This document shows positions 1-11,099 of a stretch of 64,000 bases of DNA, in pieces. A program made the position numbers and the translations under genes. Each line of letters opens with the position of its first letter. The stretch's first letter is position 1. Below the pieces are notes generated by a model. The model saw nothing but the letters and a program-made list of their open reading frames with translations. It was not told the DNA's origin and ran no database searches. Source of the stretch: Brachyhypopomus gauderio (Eukaryota > Chordata > Actinopteri > Gymnotiformes > Hypopomidae); the NCBI RefSeq assembly GCF_052324685.1, contig NC_135220.1, positions 24,098,823 through 24,162,822 on the forward strand, written 5' to 3'.

Positions 1-480
1 TGGTCGTTGTTGCAGGGCCAGTCCAGCTTGTTGTCCAGCCACAGCCCAATGACGCAAGAGGACGAACCAGTCGGTATATCAAAAGTGCATGTTTAAAAAA
101 AAAGTGCATTCATTCCAATTGTTTCTAAAATTCATAGATAGGCTATTTTTTCTTTCTTGTTGAGTTGCAAAGCTTAATTGCTGTCATTGCGACATCTGGC
201 AATGCAAACAGATATGTTATCAATGCAATGTCCCTTAGTATAAACTGCCTAGTCACTGTAAAAAACATCCTTAATCACAATGGTCTGAAAGTCCTCAGTG
301 AGCCGATCTGTACGCCTTCTTTTGACTTCTCCAATGTACTGTACAACTGATCACATCTCTTGCAAGTAGTATAGGAGTCAACTCCCAAAGTATTGATAAC
401 CTGTGTATGAACCGATCAACAAAATAGAAAATACAGTTTAAAATAAAACACTTGAAAATATAACATAAGGACCATCTAAC

Positions 481-699
481 ATGAAGACGTTGCTAAAACA
501 TTTCTATGAAGCGTTCATTTGAAAGATCTTAAGAATGCCATTGAAATATTTCTTGAGACATTTCTTCAGACTTTTAAAGAACATGTGTATTGTTAAGTGT
601 TCTTCCAGTGACTAAGAACACTTAGCATCTGCATCTAGAGAACATAGATATGTAATAAAGTCAGCAATGTCTGTGGGGCAGAGGGAGGCACTTCTCCTG
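481..699. repeat. Left part of a duplicated segment (copy A), broken by Harbinger insertion
   Basis: Aligns with about 5510-5702 and continues after the transposon at 2667-2880, which aligns with about 5700-5930. Shared landmarks include agtgactaagaacacttagc, an AATAAA(G) and ctgtggggcagag. The shared hexamer suggests that both copies descend from the 3' end of a duplicated transcription unit. Confidence 0.75.
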
Positions 700-2666
700 G
701 GGCCTCATGTACGAACGGTGCGTACGCACAAAAACATTGCGTACGCTATGTTTCACGCAAACGGTCAGATTTACGAAATGTGATTTGAACGTGAGAAAGT
801 GCGTACACCCACGATACTTTCACTTCAGGCGTACGCATGTTTCTAATGTGTTTTCGTGAATTAGCGACACTTAGAGGTGATGCATTGAAATTACAACTAT
901 TAAGATAACCTTCACGCACACATTGTAGTAAGCCCTTATTGGGTAAAATAAAGTAAATTAATGAGAAAATTAAACAGTAAATTAATCAGACAATTTCACT
1001 GCTTTACTGAAATAATCATTCAACGTGTTTCCACTTAGCCTAGATTATATAAACATGCATTAAATGTTGTGCTGGTGTTCTTGGGAGATGGCAGCGTTGG
1101 CATTACTGGAAGATATTGCTAATGGCCGAATTTGCCGAGAGCGCGTTTGTCCGTGACCATTATGATTTTTTGGCCCATGATGATGACTGGCTTATAAGCC
1201 GTTTCAGACTTCCAAGAGCTGTCCTCTTGTGCTGAGTTGGGTCCAGTTTTCGAGAGAGAAACGCGAGGATTCGCGCATTGCCAGTTGAGTTCCTTTACAG
1301 GTCTGACAACGCTCGGCTTCCTGGCGACTGGCTCGTTTCAAAGAGAACTGGCAGACCGGTCGGGGATGTCCCAGTCATCTCTGAGCCGGGCCATGCCAGC
1401 TGTTTTGGATGGGATCATCTGAATGTCAGCTAGGTATATAAAGTTCCCATATGAAGCGGTTGACCAGGCAAACATTAAAGCGCAATTTGCAGCGATAGCC
1501 GGTTTCCCTAATGTAATCGGAGCGATCGGCAGCACTCACATTTCTATAAAGGCACCATCTGAGGAGGAATTTGCTTATGTGAATAGAAAGCACTTAAATC
1601 CCATAAACGTGCAAATAATCTGTGATGCAAAAATGTGCCTTACTAATGTAGTGGCACGTTGGCCTGGATCAACCCAATGATTCGTGCATCCTTAAAAACT
1701 GCATGGTTGGGATGAGATTACAAGCTAGCAGAGTGCGTGACGGATGGCTTCTTGGTAAGCAACAAAATTTAAATAAAAGCATTTGACATTTCCAGGTTAT
1801 AATAATTCATTTTAAACATGGGTAATTGTTAAATTACTTAGGAAACAGCAGCTACGTGCTCAAGACGTGGCTGATGACCCTTTGTAATCCACAGACTGAC
1901 AACGGAGCGTAGATACAATTCTCTCCATTCTCACACCCGGTCAGTCGTGGAGAGGGCGATTGGGCAGCTGAAAAGCCGGTGGCGCTGGCTGGACAGGACT
2001 GGGTGATGCTCGTGTATCGGCCAGAGAAGGTGTGTCGTATTGTGAGGGCATGTGGGGTCCTGCACAATGTTGCGCACAGGTATGCTGTGCCATTGTTAGA
2101 GGTGGTGGAGCACCCAGCGAACCCAGAGCCAGGACAAATTAATGTGCAGCGCAAATTTTAACCACTGAGTCACTGATGCTAGTGAGCGCATCACTGATAT
2201 TTTTAGGTGCCTTATATTATTCTGCCAGTGTGCATTATTCTGACCCCACAACATTTAAAGCTTCACACACGCTATCCCACTCAGACCTTTTGCGCTTTGC
2301 CGTAATCCCACAACGTGCCAAACAAAATTTTTTCCGCACCTCTACCTCATACCTCAGGAGCGTCTCTACTTTAACATTCGGTGAAGTTCCTCTTTTTTCC
2401 CCGTTTAGACATGGTTTGTGATAGATCAGAGAGCAAACTTCTCCGGTACAGGGCAAATTTAAATGAATTTGCATATTTATAGGGGGGCGTGTCACCGTGT
2501 GCGCTCAATTCCACGTTGATTGGGACGTACAAAAGAAATGTGCGTGGATTCCGGCGTACGCACGGTTTGATACATCCGGATTTTTTTATGCGTACACCAT
2601 TTTCTGGATTTGTACGTACGCCAATTTTTAGTAAGAAATCCACGCAAGTCTTTGTACATGAGGCCC
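700..2666 (+). mobile_element. PIF/Harbinger DNA transposon with decayed transposase
   Basis: A 1967 bp element with terminal inverted repeats gggcctcatgtac at the left and gtacatgaggccc at the right, flanked by a 3-bp duplication CTG (697-699 and 2667-2669). The ends are rich in gcgtacgc motifs. The interior encodes pieces of a HARBI1-like DDE transposase. A three-base duplication is what PIF/Harbinger elements make. A related copy of the host sequence at 5700-5702 lacks the element and acts as an empty site. Confidence 0.9.
1088..2161 (+). pseudogene. HARBI1-like transposase remnant
   Basis: Pieces in different frames read as one transposase: MAALALLEDIANGRICRER near 1088, then LTTLGFLATGSFQRELADRS (about 1302-1361), then FPNVIGAIGSTHISIKAPS to INVQIICDAK and NVVARWPGST (1423-1680). 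The DDE_Tnp_4 core normally has IDGTH where this has IGSTH, so the first catalytic Asp region is altered. Stops and frameshifts split the gene and the C-terminal part (about 1860-2161) is short. Not expected to make active enzyme. Confidence 0.88.
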
Positions 2667-2880
2667 CTGGTATCTCATGGTCACAGTTCAGTTCCAGGTG
2701 TATGTTTACTTTTACCTGGACAGCTCATATTTCCTCAAACATTTGATTATGTACATGAAAAGCATTAATATGAGTAAATGAAAGGGCCATCTTTTCATTT
2801 CCAGTCTGCCATTCCTGATAATGCAAAATGAACTTTGTGGGTGTGGCACATCCAGTCCACACCTAGATCAATGTAGAGGG
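2667..2880. repeat. Right part of duplicated segment copy A
   Basis: Continues copy A after the Harbinger element: cacagttcagttccaggtgt, then cacacctagatcaatgtaga, both also present in copy B at about 5715-5930. Confidence 0.75.
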
Positions 2881-2892
2881 AACACTGTCCTT

Positions 2893-3190
2893 CATTAGTT
2901 GTGCAAGCAAAGTGCTTCTGAATTAGTAGGATGAACCAGTTTATATATGCTACTATGTAGCATTAAAAAGTGATTGTTTTAATCATAACATGCATTCCAT
3001 GGTGTTCTAAAGTTCCAAGAGTGTAGATCAGTTATTTTACTTCTTTTGGAATAAAAGAGTTTTGAAACTACAAATGCAAACAGATATGTTATCAATGCAA
3101 TGTCCATTAGTATTAAAATACCAGGTCATACATCCTTTATCACGATGGTCTGAAAGTGCTCAGTGAACTGATCAGTAACCATTCAGTCCT
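2893..3190. repeat. Dispersed repeat shared with about 165-330 and 29985-30245
   Basis: gttgtgcaagcaaa and, further on, acagatatgttatcaatgca plus atgtccattagtatta recur in diverged form at about 165-330 and 29985-30245. Family unknown. No reading frame is shared by all three. Confidence 0.55.
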
Positions 3191-3268
3191 ACGTGTATTT
3201 AGCATGTGTAAAGAAGTGCCTCATGAAACTAGAAAAGAACAGAGAACAGAACAGAGGAGAAGCTCATA

Positions 3269-3305
3269 GTATATATATATATAATAGTATATATATAATA
3301 GTATA
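3269..3305. repeat. (TA)n-rich microsatellite
   Basis: Short interrupted TA tract in AT-rich non-coding sequence. Confidence 0.8.
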
Positions 3306-3434
3306 CTATTATAGTTGTATGTAAGTTTTTGTGATGGGCGATTGCGTGAGTGCTAGATATGTAAATAATCACAAAAGGAATGAAGTCTCATATTTCTATG
3401 TGACTATGCTATTTTACAATCTCATTTTTATACA

Positions 3435-3558
3435 AGTGAGCAATTGAGGGTTAAGGGCCTTGCTCAGGGTTACCTCAGTCATGGGTCAGGTCTGGGGGAT
3501 CGAACCCACGACCCTCCGGTCACAAGATCAGTTCCCTAACCACCAGGCCGTGACTGCC
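3435..3558 (-). mobile_element. tRNA-derived SINE fragment
   Basis: On the minus strand a tRNA-like head can be read: box-A-like tggttagggaac and box-B-like ggttcgatccc, then a body ending in the motif gagcaattgagggttaaggg on the plus strand, which is common in fish genomes. No tRNA cloverleaf with an intact anticodon arm is proposed. Confidence 0.7.
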
Positions 3559-3886
3559 CTTTTGTCATTTCTATTAATGTCCTATGTAGTCTACTTACAT
3601 AAAATATAATGTATCAATTAAAATTTTCACTGCTTTGTGCATGCTTTTGTGGTTTCAGTCATGATACCATCTTTGTCAAAACAAAGATTATGATTGGCTC
3701 TCAAAAGGTAGTCCAACCCATTTAGGAGGAAATGCTCTGAGAACACCTTGTAGAAGCTATACACATGCCCTTTCGCAGAGAAGACAAGTCGTGGAAATTC
3801 TCATGCTGCCAAACAGGTTTTTTGGAGGTGCCTGGGAGATTTGAGTCTTGACTAGGACCTATATTGACTGAACTGTGATGCAGGTA

Positions 3887-4018
3887 CAACATGGTGTGGG
3901 ATACTAATGGAAACTCATCCACTTTGGGCAAAAATTGCTGGACTTTCCGGGCTGCTTTAAAATCTCTTCAGAACAGCACTGTCCCTGAATCGACGAGCAC
4001 TCATTTCCATCAGGTAGT
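3887..4018 (+). other. Possible orphan coding exon, unidentified
   Basis: After an acceptor-like tgatgcag an open frame reads YNMVWDTNGNSSTLGKNCWT then FRAALKSLQNST to HFHQ, and a weak donor gtagtt follows. Two N-glycosylation sequons and one Cys would suit a secreted or extracellular segment. I do not recognise the protein and no neighbouring exon was linked, so chance is possible. Confidence 0.2.
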
Positions 4019-4199
4019 TAGCTTTTACTTTAATCATTTGAGTTGTTTGAACGTTACACATTTAGGAATGCCTCGAGGTGCATTTTGTGGTGAAGTTAAA
4101 ATTTCTAAATTGTGCCTTGAGTGGTGCGATTTAAATTTGCTACAGTGTCTTAACAGAGAGGAAACTGAGAATAAAAGGAAATAAAAAAAATATTCAGTC

Positions 4200-5300
4200 A
4201 TAAATACTTCCTAATTTTAAGTTCACCTTTGAGACAGGTTCAGTGAATGCTACCTATAGCTGTTTGTCTGTTCTCTGCCCTGCTGTGCAATACTGTAAGA
4301 AAGCAGGGCACCGTTGTACTGAACTGTTCTTAGAGAATAAGACTTCCTGATTTATTTTCTATATTCTAATCATTAGTTGGCCATATTCGCTTCTTGTAAA
4401 TATGACATTGTATTTTCCATCCAAGTCTTCTTTCCTGTCATTGAAAGCTTAACTGGCGAGTCCTGTCATAAGTCGTTTGCACAGCTTTTACATAGAGAGC
4501 AGTTACGTCTGGCATCTGGTTCACTGATACTAAATCTAACTTGGGCTTAGTTTCATGATTAACGAGGGTAGGAGATAAGTGTACCGTTTATCAGTGATTC
4601 TGACACGTGCTTAGAAAGCAAACACTTCTTCTGTTTAGCTTGTCTACTGACACAGTGAAACACTAAATCTGAATCATGAAATATGAAGTGTGCCATATTT
4701 GTCAGTTGTGATTTTCACAATTAAAGAGCTAAAATCAAGTCTACATTCCTAATTAAATAATGTAGAAATGGCCATTGATGTATGGTTCATTGAAGTAAGC
4801 CAGTGCTTCAGCATCTCAACAGAGCAAAATAACATTTGTAATTGGGCTCAAAAGCCTGACGTACATGTCAATGAATGCTGATAAATATGAGCAAAATGAT
4901 TTGATAATCTGCAGTTTGCTTCCTTCTCACATTGACTTCTATTAGGATCCTTCTTCTTTGTACATTTTTTATAAATATTCTGTAATTACTAATAAAGAAA
5001 CACTCTTGCTGATGGTCCCAGCATTCTAAATATTTGTGTGAGGGGTATTGAATGTTTCTTCTGAAACCAAAGGGGTGTGACCCTGATTTTGATATATCCT
5101 GGTCATCACATATTACTCCGGAGGTTCACCACAAATACACGTTGGGCCTACCAGTTTGCATTTCATTTGCCTCTGCTTGAAATATGTATTTCATTTGCTT
5201 AAAACCCTTTTGAACATATTGTACTTTGTACTTTGCAGGCAATTTGAAACAAATGGAGTATTTGAAAGGCATTTTAATTTCACAATCTTTATAGGCCCTT
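4200..5300. other. No gene recognised
   Basis: AT-rich sequence with scattered stops in all frames. No repeat or regulatory structure that I can name. Confidence 0.6.
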
Positions 5301-5340
5301 TCTATGAGTCATTCATAGACAAGTGACATGATGTTATTGT

Positions 5341-5536
5341 CCACGTTGAGAATGGTGTATGCCACCTCTCCATCTCTGAGGGCGCGGTGAGTGTTGCTCT
5401 CTCAGGACCAGGCCTCTACTTGTGGGTGGCTGTAGCACCATCAGGGACTGAACGTGCAACCTGCCGAGTCTTCGAAAATGTCTTGGAAATGCTCTGTTCT
5501 GAGTATGCCATGGAAACATCGCTAAGACCTTTCTAA
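5341..5536 (+). pseudogene. C-terminal fragment of an unidentified protein
   Basis: An open frame reads VHVENGVCHLSISEGAVSVA, LSGPGLYLWVAVAPSGTERA, TCRVFENVLEML and ends SLRPF then TAA at 5534-5536. Alternating hydrophobic strands and balanced codons look like real protein. The same frame has TGA shortly upstream and no convincing acceptor precedes it, so it is probably a decayed last exon. The 3' flank is duplicated at 481-699, where the frame is lost. Family not recognised. Confidence 0.35.
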
Positions 5537-5930
5537 GAGATGTTTCTTTGAGAGGTCTTCAGAATGCAGTTGATAATATTTTCTGATATTATATCTATTA
5601 TTAAGTGTTCTTACAGTGACTAAGAACACTTAGCGCCTGTATCTACAGGACATACATAATAAAGGCAGTAATGTCTGTGGGGCAGAGGAGGCACTTCTCC
5701 TGGTTTCCCATGATCACAGTTCAGTTCCAGGTGTATGTTTACTTTTACCTGGACAGCTCATATTTCCTCACACATTAGATTATGTACATGAAAAGTAATA
5801 TGAGTAAATGAACGGGCCCTCTTTTCATTTCCAGTCTGCCACTGCTGATATTGCAAAAGGAACTTTGTGGGTGTGAATGTTTTTATTGCCTGTCAGTCCA
5901 CACCTAGATCAATGTAGACATGTTCCTGTA
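5510..5930. repeat. Duplicated segment copy B, uninterrupted
   Basis: Similar to 481-699 joined to 2667-2880 without the transposon. It carries a single CTG at 5700-5702 where copy A has the element and two CTGs. It starts within the last codons of an open frame ending at 5536. Confidence 0.75.
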
Positions 5931-6282
5931 ATTTTTATAAGATGTGCAATGCAAAGCCGTGAAATAACAAAAACTCAAATATATGTTAGCATGGAGCAGT
6001 GTTTCATTGGTTTAATAAGAACTTTTCAGTGATTTGTAATGATAATTTATAGGTGATATGATATATGATATGATATTTACATCATTGTAGGTGAAACAAT
6101 AGTTTGCTTTATTGACCCAAATGTATGGATAAATATACACACAATAAACATTTTAAGTAATAATGCTGAAACATCCTGAAAAATACACTCAAAAAAGTAG
6201 TAAGTGATAGATGTCTAAAGCTTCATTTAAATTATAAATGTTTCAAAGAGATGTCAAGAACAATTTATAAGTAGAAGCAAGT

Positions 6283-6494
6283 TTATGTCTTTGGCCTCAA
6301 AGTCAAGCTTATTTCTTTGTCACTGCTGGATTTCTTGGCCATGGACCTGGCAATGATTTCTTCAGAGGAGCTGTAGATATTGACTGTAGAATGATCACAA
6401 CATGGTTTCTTAGTCAACCACTGTCCCTGCACCTCTTCACTGTAAACTGACCCATCATCCCTGCTGATGAGACATACCACAGTCATATGGGAAT
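6283..6494 (-). other. Possible last exon of an unidentified gene
   Basis: Minus strand. An acceptor-like aatcag at about 6500 is followed by SHMTVVCLISRDDGSVYSEE onward, ending in a Lys-rich tail KKSSSDKEISLTLRPKT and TAA. A second open frame immediately upstream (6526-6762) ends ALTHMEKITDQMC. No known family is apparent and no splice joins the two in phase. Could be remnants of the same decayed locus as the frames at 3.9 and 5.3 kb. Confidence 0.25.
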
Positions 6495-6769
6495 CTGATT
6501 ATATTGTTCGAGTTACAACACACTTTTAACACATTTGATCTGTTATTTTCTCCATGTGGGTAAGGGCCAGATAAAGGCTGTTGGCGATTGCATCATCTGA
6601 GTATCGGTTGGGACAATAAGCGAGATGGGCCATGTACGAGTCTGTCGTAATACTTAGTGATGTTTGGCGTGAGTCTGTCATGGCTAGCTCTGCCTCCACC
6701 TGTGTGTGTCTGTTTTGGTTCCCCATGTGTTTCAGCATTACAGAATAACCAGCCCTGAACAAGACAAAG

Positions 6770-6955
6770 AACAGGGTTTAAATACACTGGACTAACAAGG
6801 GAAACAACTAGAAACAGGTGGGAATGATAATCATGGGGCGGGGTTACAAATGGCATGGGAGAGGCAAGAGAAACACATGGAGAATCAAACCATAGACACA
6901 TGGTTAGAAAAACAAAAGGTACACTTGACAGGTGGGGGCGGGGCTAGCCGTGACA
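6770..6955. repeat. Probable interspersed repeat
   Basis: Sequence of the type aaatacactggactaacaag with ggggcggggttacaaatg and ending ggcggggctagccgtgacag, a style I associate with fish interspersed repeats. No terminal repeats or coding capacity found, and the class is unknown. Confidence 0.35.
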
Positions 6956-7255
6956 GAATGTAGCGGTATGGAAGTCATTGATGCAGGACGCTGAAGATCT
7001 TTTCAGCGTGGGAACAATAGTGGTGGCATTGAAGCATACGGGGATGGAGGCGGTGCTCAGGGAGATGTCAAAGATGTTCCTGAGAATATCAGCCACTTGC
7101 TCTGAGAACTTTTTCTGAGAACTGGGAGAAGGTCAGAAATTTTATCTGGTCCTGCAGCTTTCTATGTGTGTGTGAGTTGACTCTGCACACAGTTTTTCTT
7201 ACATCAGTCACGGTTGGACACATGACTGGCTCGTTTGAGGGAGTGACAGTCTTTC
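6955..7255 (-). mobile_element. Non-LTR retrotransposon reverse transcriptase fragment
   Basis: Across frames on the minus strand one can read VTDVRKTV, then RKAAGPDKIS, then ILRNIFDISLSTASIPVCFN and ATTIVPT-K-SSASCINDF, the fingers region of LINE reverse transcriptases (KAAGPDxI...FKxTTIVPxPKK...NDYR). Frameshifts and stops show that it is dead. Clade not resolved; an L2- or RTE-like element is most likely. Confidence 0.75.
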
Positions 7256-7354
7256 TTAACATGACATTGTTCTATGCTTCAAATCATACAAAAAATGGAA
7301 TCAGGAAGGGTCAAGGCCGATCTGTTCCTTGAGATAAAAGCTAGTCATTCCTTC

Positions 7355-7405
7355 ATTTACATTTACAGAATTGGGCAGACACCCTTATCTAGAGCCACTT
7401 ACAGA
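7355..7405 (+). repeat. Short fish interspersed repeat fragment
   Basis: tttacatttacagaattggg then cagacacccttatctagagc, a diverged form of the tail motif (cagacgcccttatccagagcgactta type) found in many fish genomes, usually linked to SINE-like elements. A shorter relic occurs near 20448. Confidence 0.6.
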
Positions 7406-7785
7406 CGTCCTTTATAGTCTCTGTTACAGAGATCATGTGACAGTAGGTCACTGTTGCATTCAGGTGAAGTTAACATGTCTTGCACTTAACAAAGTCTATG
7501 AAAGACTTCAGAATTCCTGTATCTGGCATTTTAATGGACAGAACTACCAAGCCATAAAGTGTCTGTTGTCTTTTGACGTAAGCATCCAGTTTAGGAAGTT
7601 TGATTAAGTCAACCAACTAATTGCATTTTTTTTCACCTTTCTTTCACTTTTTGGAGTCACTTATGATTTTTTAGAACTTTTATGCTTGAATTTACTTGTT
7701 CATCATCTTCACAGCTGTATTAACCCACAACCCACAACTATTAAACCACAAAATACATTAAAGAGTCAGCCACCTATAATGTTAA

Positions 7786-8240
7786 AGGGTCCCTGTCATG
7801 TAAATATTTCATCATATGTAAATATTGTTTCAAAACACCATTCACTCCCTCAGTCCATACAGCCCATCTAACCTGTAAAAACAACCTATTGTGAAATCGC
7901 TATTTCTTTGGCGATCAGCCTTCAGCAGTTTAGCCCCGCCCACTTACATCGCCTTGGTCATTGTTTCAGCACCGAGTCCTTTTTTAATGAGGCACAATAC
8001 AAGGCAGCCAATCAGTACAGAGCTTTTTTTTTAATCTTATATCTATTTTAAAGGCAATAACAGAATCATACTTCTTTAATCCAAAACATTATAATAAAGA
8101 GAGATTAGAAATGGTTGTGTAAAAAGAGGAGTGTCAGGGTGTTGTCAGGGCATGCAGCTGGTGAGGGATGTTGTTAAGTTAAACTACCCATAAGGGCCTG
8201 ACAGGAACAGGCTCAGCCCAGTTGTTGTCAGGGACCCCCA
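7786..8240. mobile_element. Kolobok-like non-autonomous DNA transposon (MITE), right end altered
   Basis: The left end is TTAA then agggtccctgtcatg. The right end carries the inverse, tgtcagggacccc, but lacks a flanking TTAA. The interior (gccccgcccact, ggcagccaatcag, ttttaaaggca) matches the reverse complement of the element at 35900-36184, so both belong to one family. Confidence 0.55.
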
Positions 8241-8533
8241 ATAAAGTCAAATCCCAAGTAACCAAAATATGTGAATTTCACACCAAGTGACTCAACTCCT
8301 CACATCTAGTGCTATAATAAGATACATGAAAATACTTTACTAAGAACTGTATTACAACATAATTACATTTCTTTGTTATTCTGTCAATGTCAGGTACATA
8401 CAAAATGTTTAAATAGGAGAATAGACATATCATATAGAAATAAACAAAAGATGAAAGGTTATTACAGGATCATGTGATTGTTCTTCGTTGTGTCCCCGCC
8501 GTGATTAACCTTTGCATTCTTTTGTATCGACAG

Positions 8534-8687
8534 GCTTCCTAGAATTTTGTTTGAGGGAGAGTGAAACTATGTCCCATCACCAGCACAAGTTAGCTGCACA
8601 AAGGTTGACTCTGGGTATCCTCTTCACCTGTGTAACAATGATTCTATACTGTTTTTCCACACCCTCTCTCCAAGCCAGCACACAGAG
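8534..8687 (+). CDS. gal3st1: gal3st1 first coding exon (ATG at 8569)
   Basis: A pyrimidine-rich acceptor ending at 8533 is followed by a short 5' leader and the ATG at 8569. The exon encodes the cytosolic tail (MSHHQHKLAAQR) and the hydrophobic signal anchor, then ends at a GTAAG donor at 8688. The upstream acceptor implies at least one further 5' untranslated exon that I could not place. Coding bases are 8569-8687. Confidence 0.88.
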
Positions 8688-10001
8688 GTAAGCCATGTTC
8701 TCAACCAACCAAGAGTCAAAACAGTATAAGGCGTATAAGATAATGGTATCCAATATTTAACACATAGACCAATTCTCTCAATGTACTGACAATAAATGGC
8801 AAAATGGTAAGTAACAACCTGTGAATGATCTGTTTCAATAATTTGCAGACTTCCGAGAACTGCTCCGTGTACACATCAAGCACTCGCAATACAAAAGAGG
8901 GAAATCCCCCAGGCTTCCAAAGGCCTAAAGGAAATGAAGAGGTGCAAGCCAAAGGTGGACCTGATGTTCCTAAAGACACACAAGACGGCCAGCAGCACCG
9001 TCCTGAACATTCTCCTCCGCTTTGGCCAGCGGAACAGGCTGAAGATTGCTCTCCCTGACAGCCGTAATGATTTCTTCTACCCATCTCATTTTGTCCGCAC
9101 GCAGGTGAAGGACTTCAGCCCGGGCGCTTGCTTCAATATAATTTGCAACCACATGCGTTTCAACGCGGCAGAGGTGGAGGTGCTTCTTCCGCACGATGCG
9201 TTCTTCTTCACCATCCTCAGAGACCCAGCGATGGTGTTCGAGTCGTCATTCCACTACTACAAGAAGGTCGTGCCTCTGACATGGAGGATCCGTCAAGAGG
9301 ACAAACTGACTGCGTTCCTGAATGAACCCAACCACTACTTTGCCACGGATGGCTTCAATTCCTTCTACCTCAAGAACCTGCAGTTTTTTGACCTGGGCTA
9401 TGACAATAATTTAGACCCGGAAGATCCGACAGTAGAGCGGGCCATCCGTGCCATTTCAGAGCGCTTCCAGTTGATTTTGATAGCAGAACATTTTGAGGAA
9501 TCCCTCATCTTGCTGAAGGATGCCCTCTGCTGGGAGACAGATGATCTGCTGTTTTTTAAATTGAACGCTCGCAGGGGTGCCAGCGTGTCCCAGCTCACGT
9601 CTGAACTGAGAGCCAAGGCGCGTGAGTGGAACAGCATAGACTGGAAGCTCTATCGTCACTTCAATGCCACCTTATGGGCCAAAGTGGACGCCTACGGCAG
9701 GAAGCGGATGGAGAAGGACGTGAGAGAACTGCGTAGAAGGAACACGGAGATGTCGGCCATCTGTATTGACGGCGGGATAGCAGTGGAGGAGGGAGACATA
9801 AGGGACCAGAGCATGAGGCCCTGGCAGCCTGTGGGAGAAAGCTCTATTTTAGGATATAATCTAAGGACGAACATTGACCAGCAGTACCGTGAGCTCTGCC
9901 GAAAAATGCTCACCCCTGAGATCCAGTACTTATCAGAACTGGGAGTCAATCTGTGGATCACTCGATTATGGGGCTGGTTCAAAGATTTCTTATCATTATA
10001 A
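8569..10001 (+). CDS. gal3st1: Galactosylceramide sulfotransferase (Gal3st1), complete two-exon coding region
   Basis: Joining 8569-8687 to 8849-10001 gives 1272 nt, 423 codons plus stop. Exon 1 ends with two bases of an Arg codon and exon 2 supplies the third, so the junction is in frame. The product is a type II Golgi enzyme that moves sulfate from PAPS to the 3-OH of galactose on galactosylceramide, making sulfatide of myelin and kidney. Visible features: a short cytosolic tail, a signal anchor at about residues 13-30, the 5'-phosphosulfate loop FLKTHKTASST (about 80-90), the 3'-phosphate segment ILRDP...ESSFHY (about 162-175), an N-glycosylation site NAT at 312, and the conserved tail LTPEIQYL...GVNLW. 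Similarity to mammalian GAL3ST1 as I recall it continues to the C-terminus and closely matches its length, which favours GAL3ST1 over GAL3ST2-4. No frameshift or lost motif is seen. Paralogue suffix (a or b) cannot be decided here. Confidence 0.96.
8849..10001 (+). CDS. gal3st1: gal3st1 main catalytic exon
   Basis: The acceptor TTTGCAG ends at 8848. The exon starts with one base completing a split Arg codon and stays open to TAA at 9999-10001. It holds the whole lumenal sulfotransferase domain. The methionine at 8934 is internal (residue 69) and is not the start, because the frame is open through to the acceptor and the membrane anchor lies in the previous exon. Confidence 0.96.
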
Positions 10002-10146
10002 GGAATATGTTTTGAAAAAACATTTTTTTTGCACTATTTTCTTTATTTGTAAATTATGTTTAATGTAGTAACTACTAGTAGGTGTAGTAATTCTGAAATG
10101 GAACAGAATGTGCACTGTTTAGATCGCAGCTTCGCAGCTGTGTGAT

Positions 10147-10151
10147 TGTGT

Positions 10152-10184
<33 letters not shown>
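10147..10184. repeat. (TG)n microsatellite
   Basis: Near-perfect TG dinucleotide tract 145 bases after the gal3st1 stop. Confidence 0.95.
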
Positions 10185-10810
10185 AGTGCATTTCATCACT
10201 CAGTTGTACCATGCTGTCAGATATCAAGTACTTTAAATATTATATCACAGTATGTGTAGGAGCTCAGAGAATGAAATTGCCAATGTTTTCATGTTCAAAA
10301 CCTAGAGTTTCATGTTCAAAAAGTCTGAACAACAGCTAAATTATTATTATTATTTTTATTATGGAGCATTATGTATTTATATAACATCATTTTTCATACA
10401 TACTGCTAAATAATTATGAAATATTGAAAATTATCAGTAAGTTTCGAAATACTCCATAGTTAATTATCGAAAAAATAGAAGGAAGCTAGAAATAACTTAT
10501 AAGTGAGTTAATTTTCTTATTGTGAATTGTTTTGTAAAACACCATTAAGTGTTAACTGAAAACACTGGGCTGTGTGTAATACCAGCTGAAACCTGGAGGT
10601 GGCAGTTTTGAGTTCGAAGGATGGTCTTACATCATTGCAAGTTAAGCAGACTTCAGTGCGTACGCGTGCAGGGAAATCCCTTAGTGTAGACTGGAGAGTC
10701 TTTCTAACATGGTCTAGAAATAGATATGGGAGAATATGTGAGCTTACTGAAAATATAAATGAACGAACTAACGACTACATTAATGAACGAGTCATGTACT
10801 TATTTGGAAA

Positions 10811-10816
10811 TAAACA
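10811..10816 (+). terminator. gal3st1: Possible gal3st1 poly(A) signal
   Basis: AATAAA about 810 bases after the gal3st1 stop, in AT-rich sequence that could be its 3' untranslated region. The assignment rests only on position and hexamer. The interval 10002-10810 also holds a (TG)n tract and no coding sequence I recognise. Confidence 0.3.
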
Positions 10817-11099
10817 TAAATCGGAAAAGTTCATACTGATTCTTCTTCATGTATTGATATATCGACATGAGACATGCACGACAGCCTCATCATACATGTT
10901 AGTTATGCATATTGTCGGTTAAGTTGTTCCTTTAGGAATTGCTGCCTTTAGAAAGTGATTTTGAGTGCAATTGTGTATATGGAACACGATGGAATTAAAA
11001 TTCAAGACATTGTGTTTAAATTAATCAAATATGCCTTACAATGTAGGTTGTACCTAAAATTCAATATTTAAATTTCAAGTTTAAATGACAACGATAATT

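Noticed and set aside
1..75. Minus-strand frame reading CVIGLWLDNKLDWPCNND at the left edge, possibly a coding exon
   Set aside because: Cut by the window edge, no acceptor AG in the right place, and not a protein I recognise.
8934..8936. ATG at 8934 as the gal3st1 start codon
   Set aside because: It would remove the membrane anchor. The frame is open upstream to a good acceptor, and the upstream exon restores the 423-residue length.
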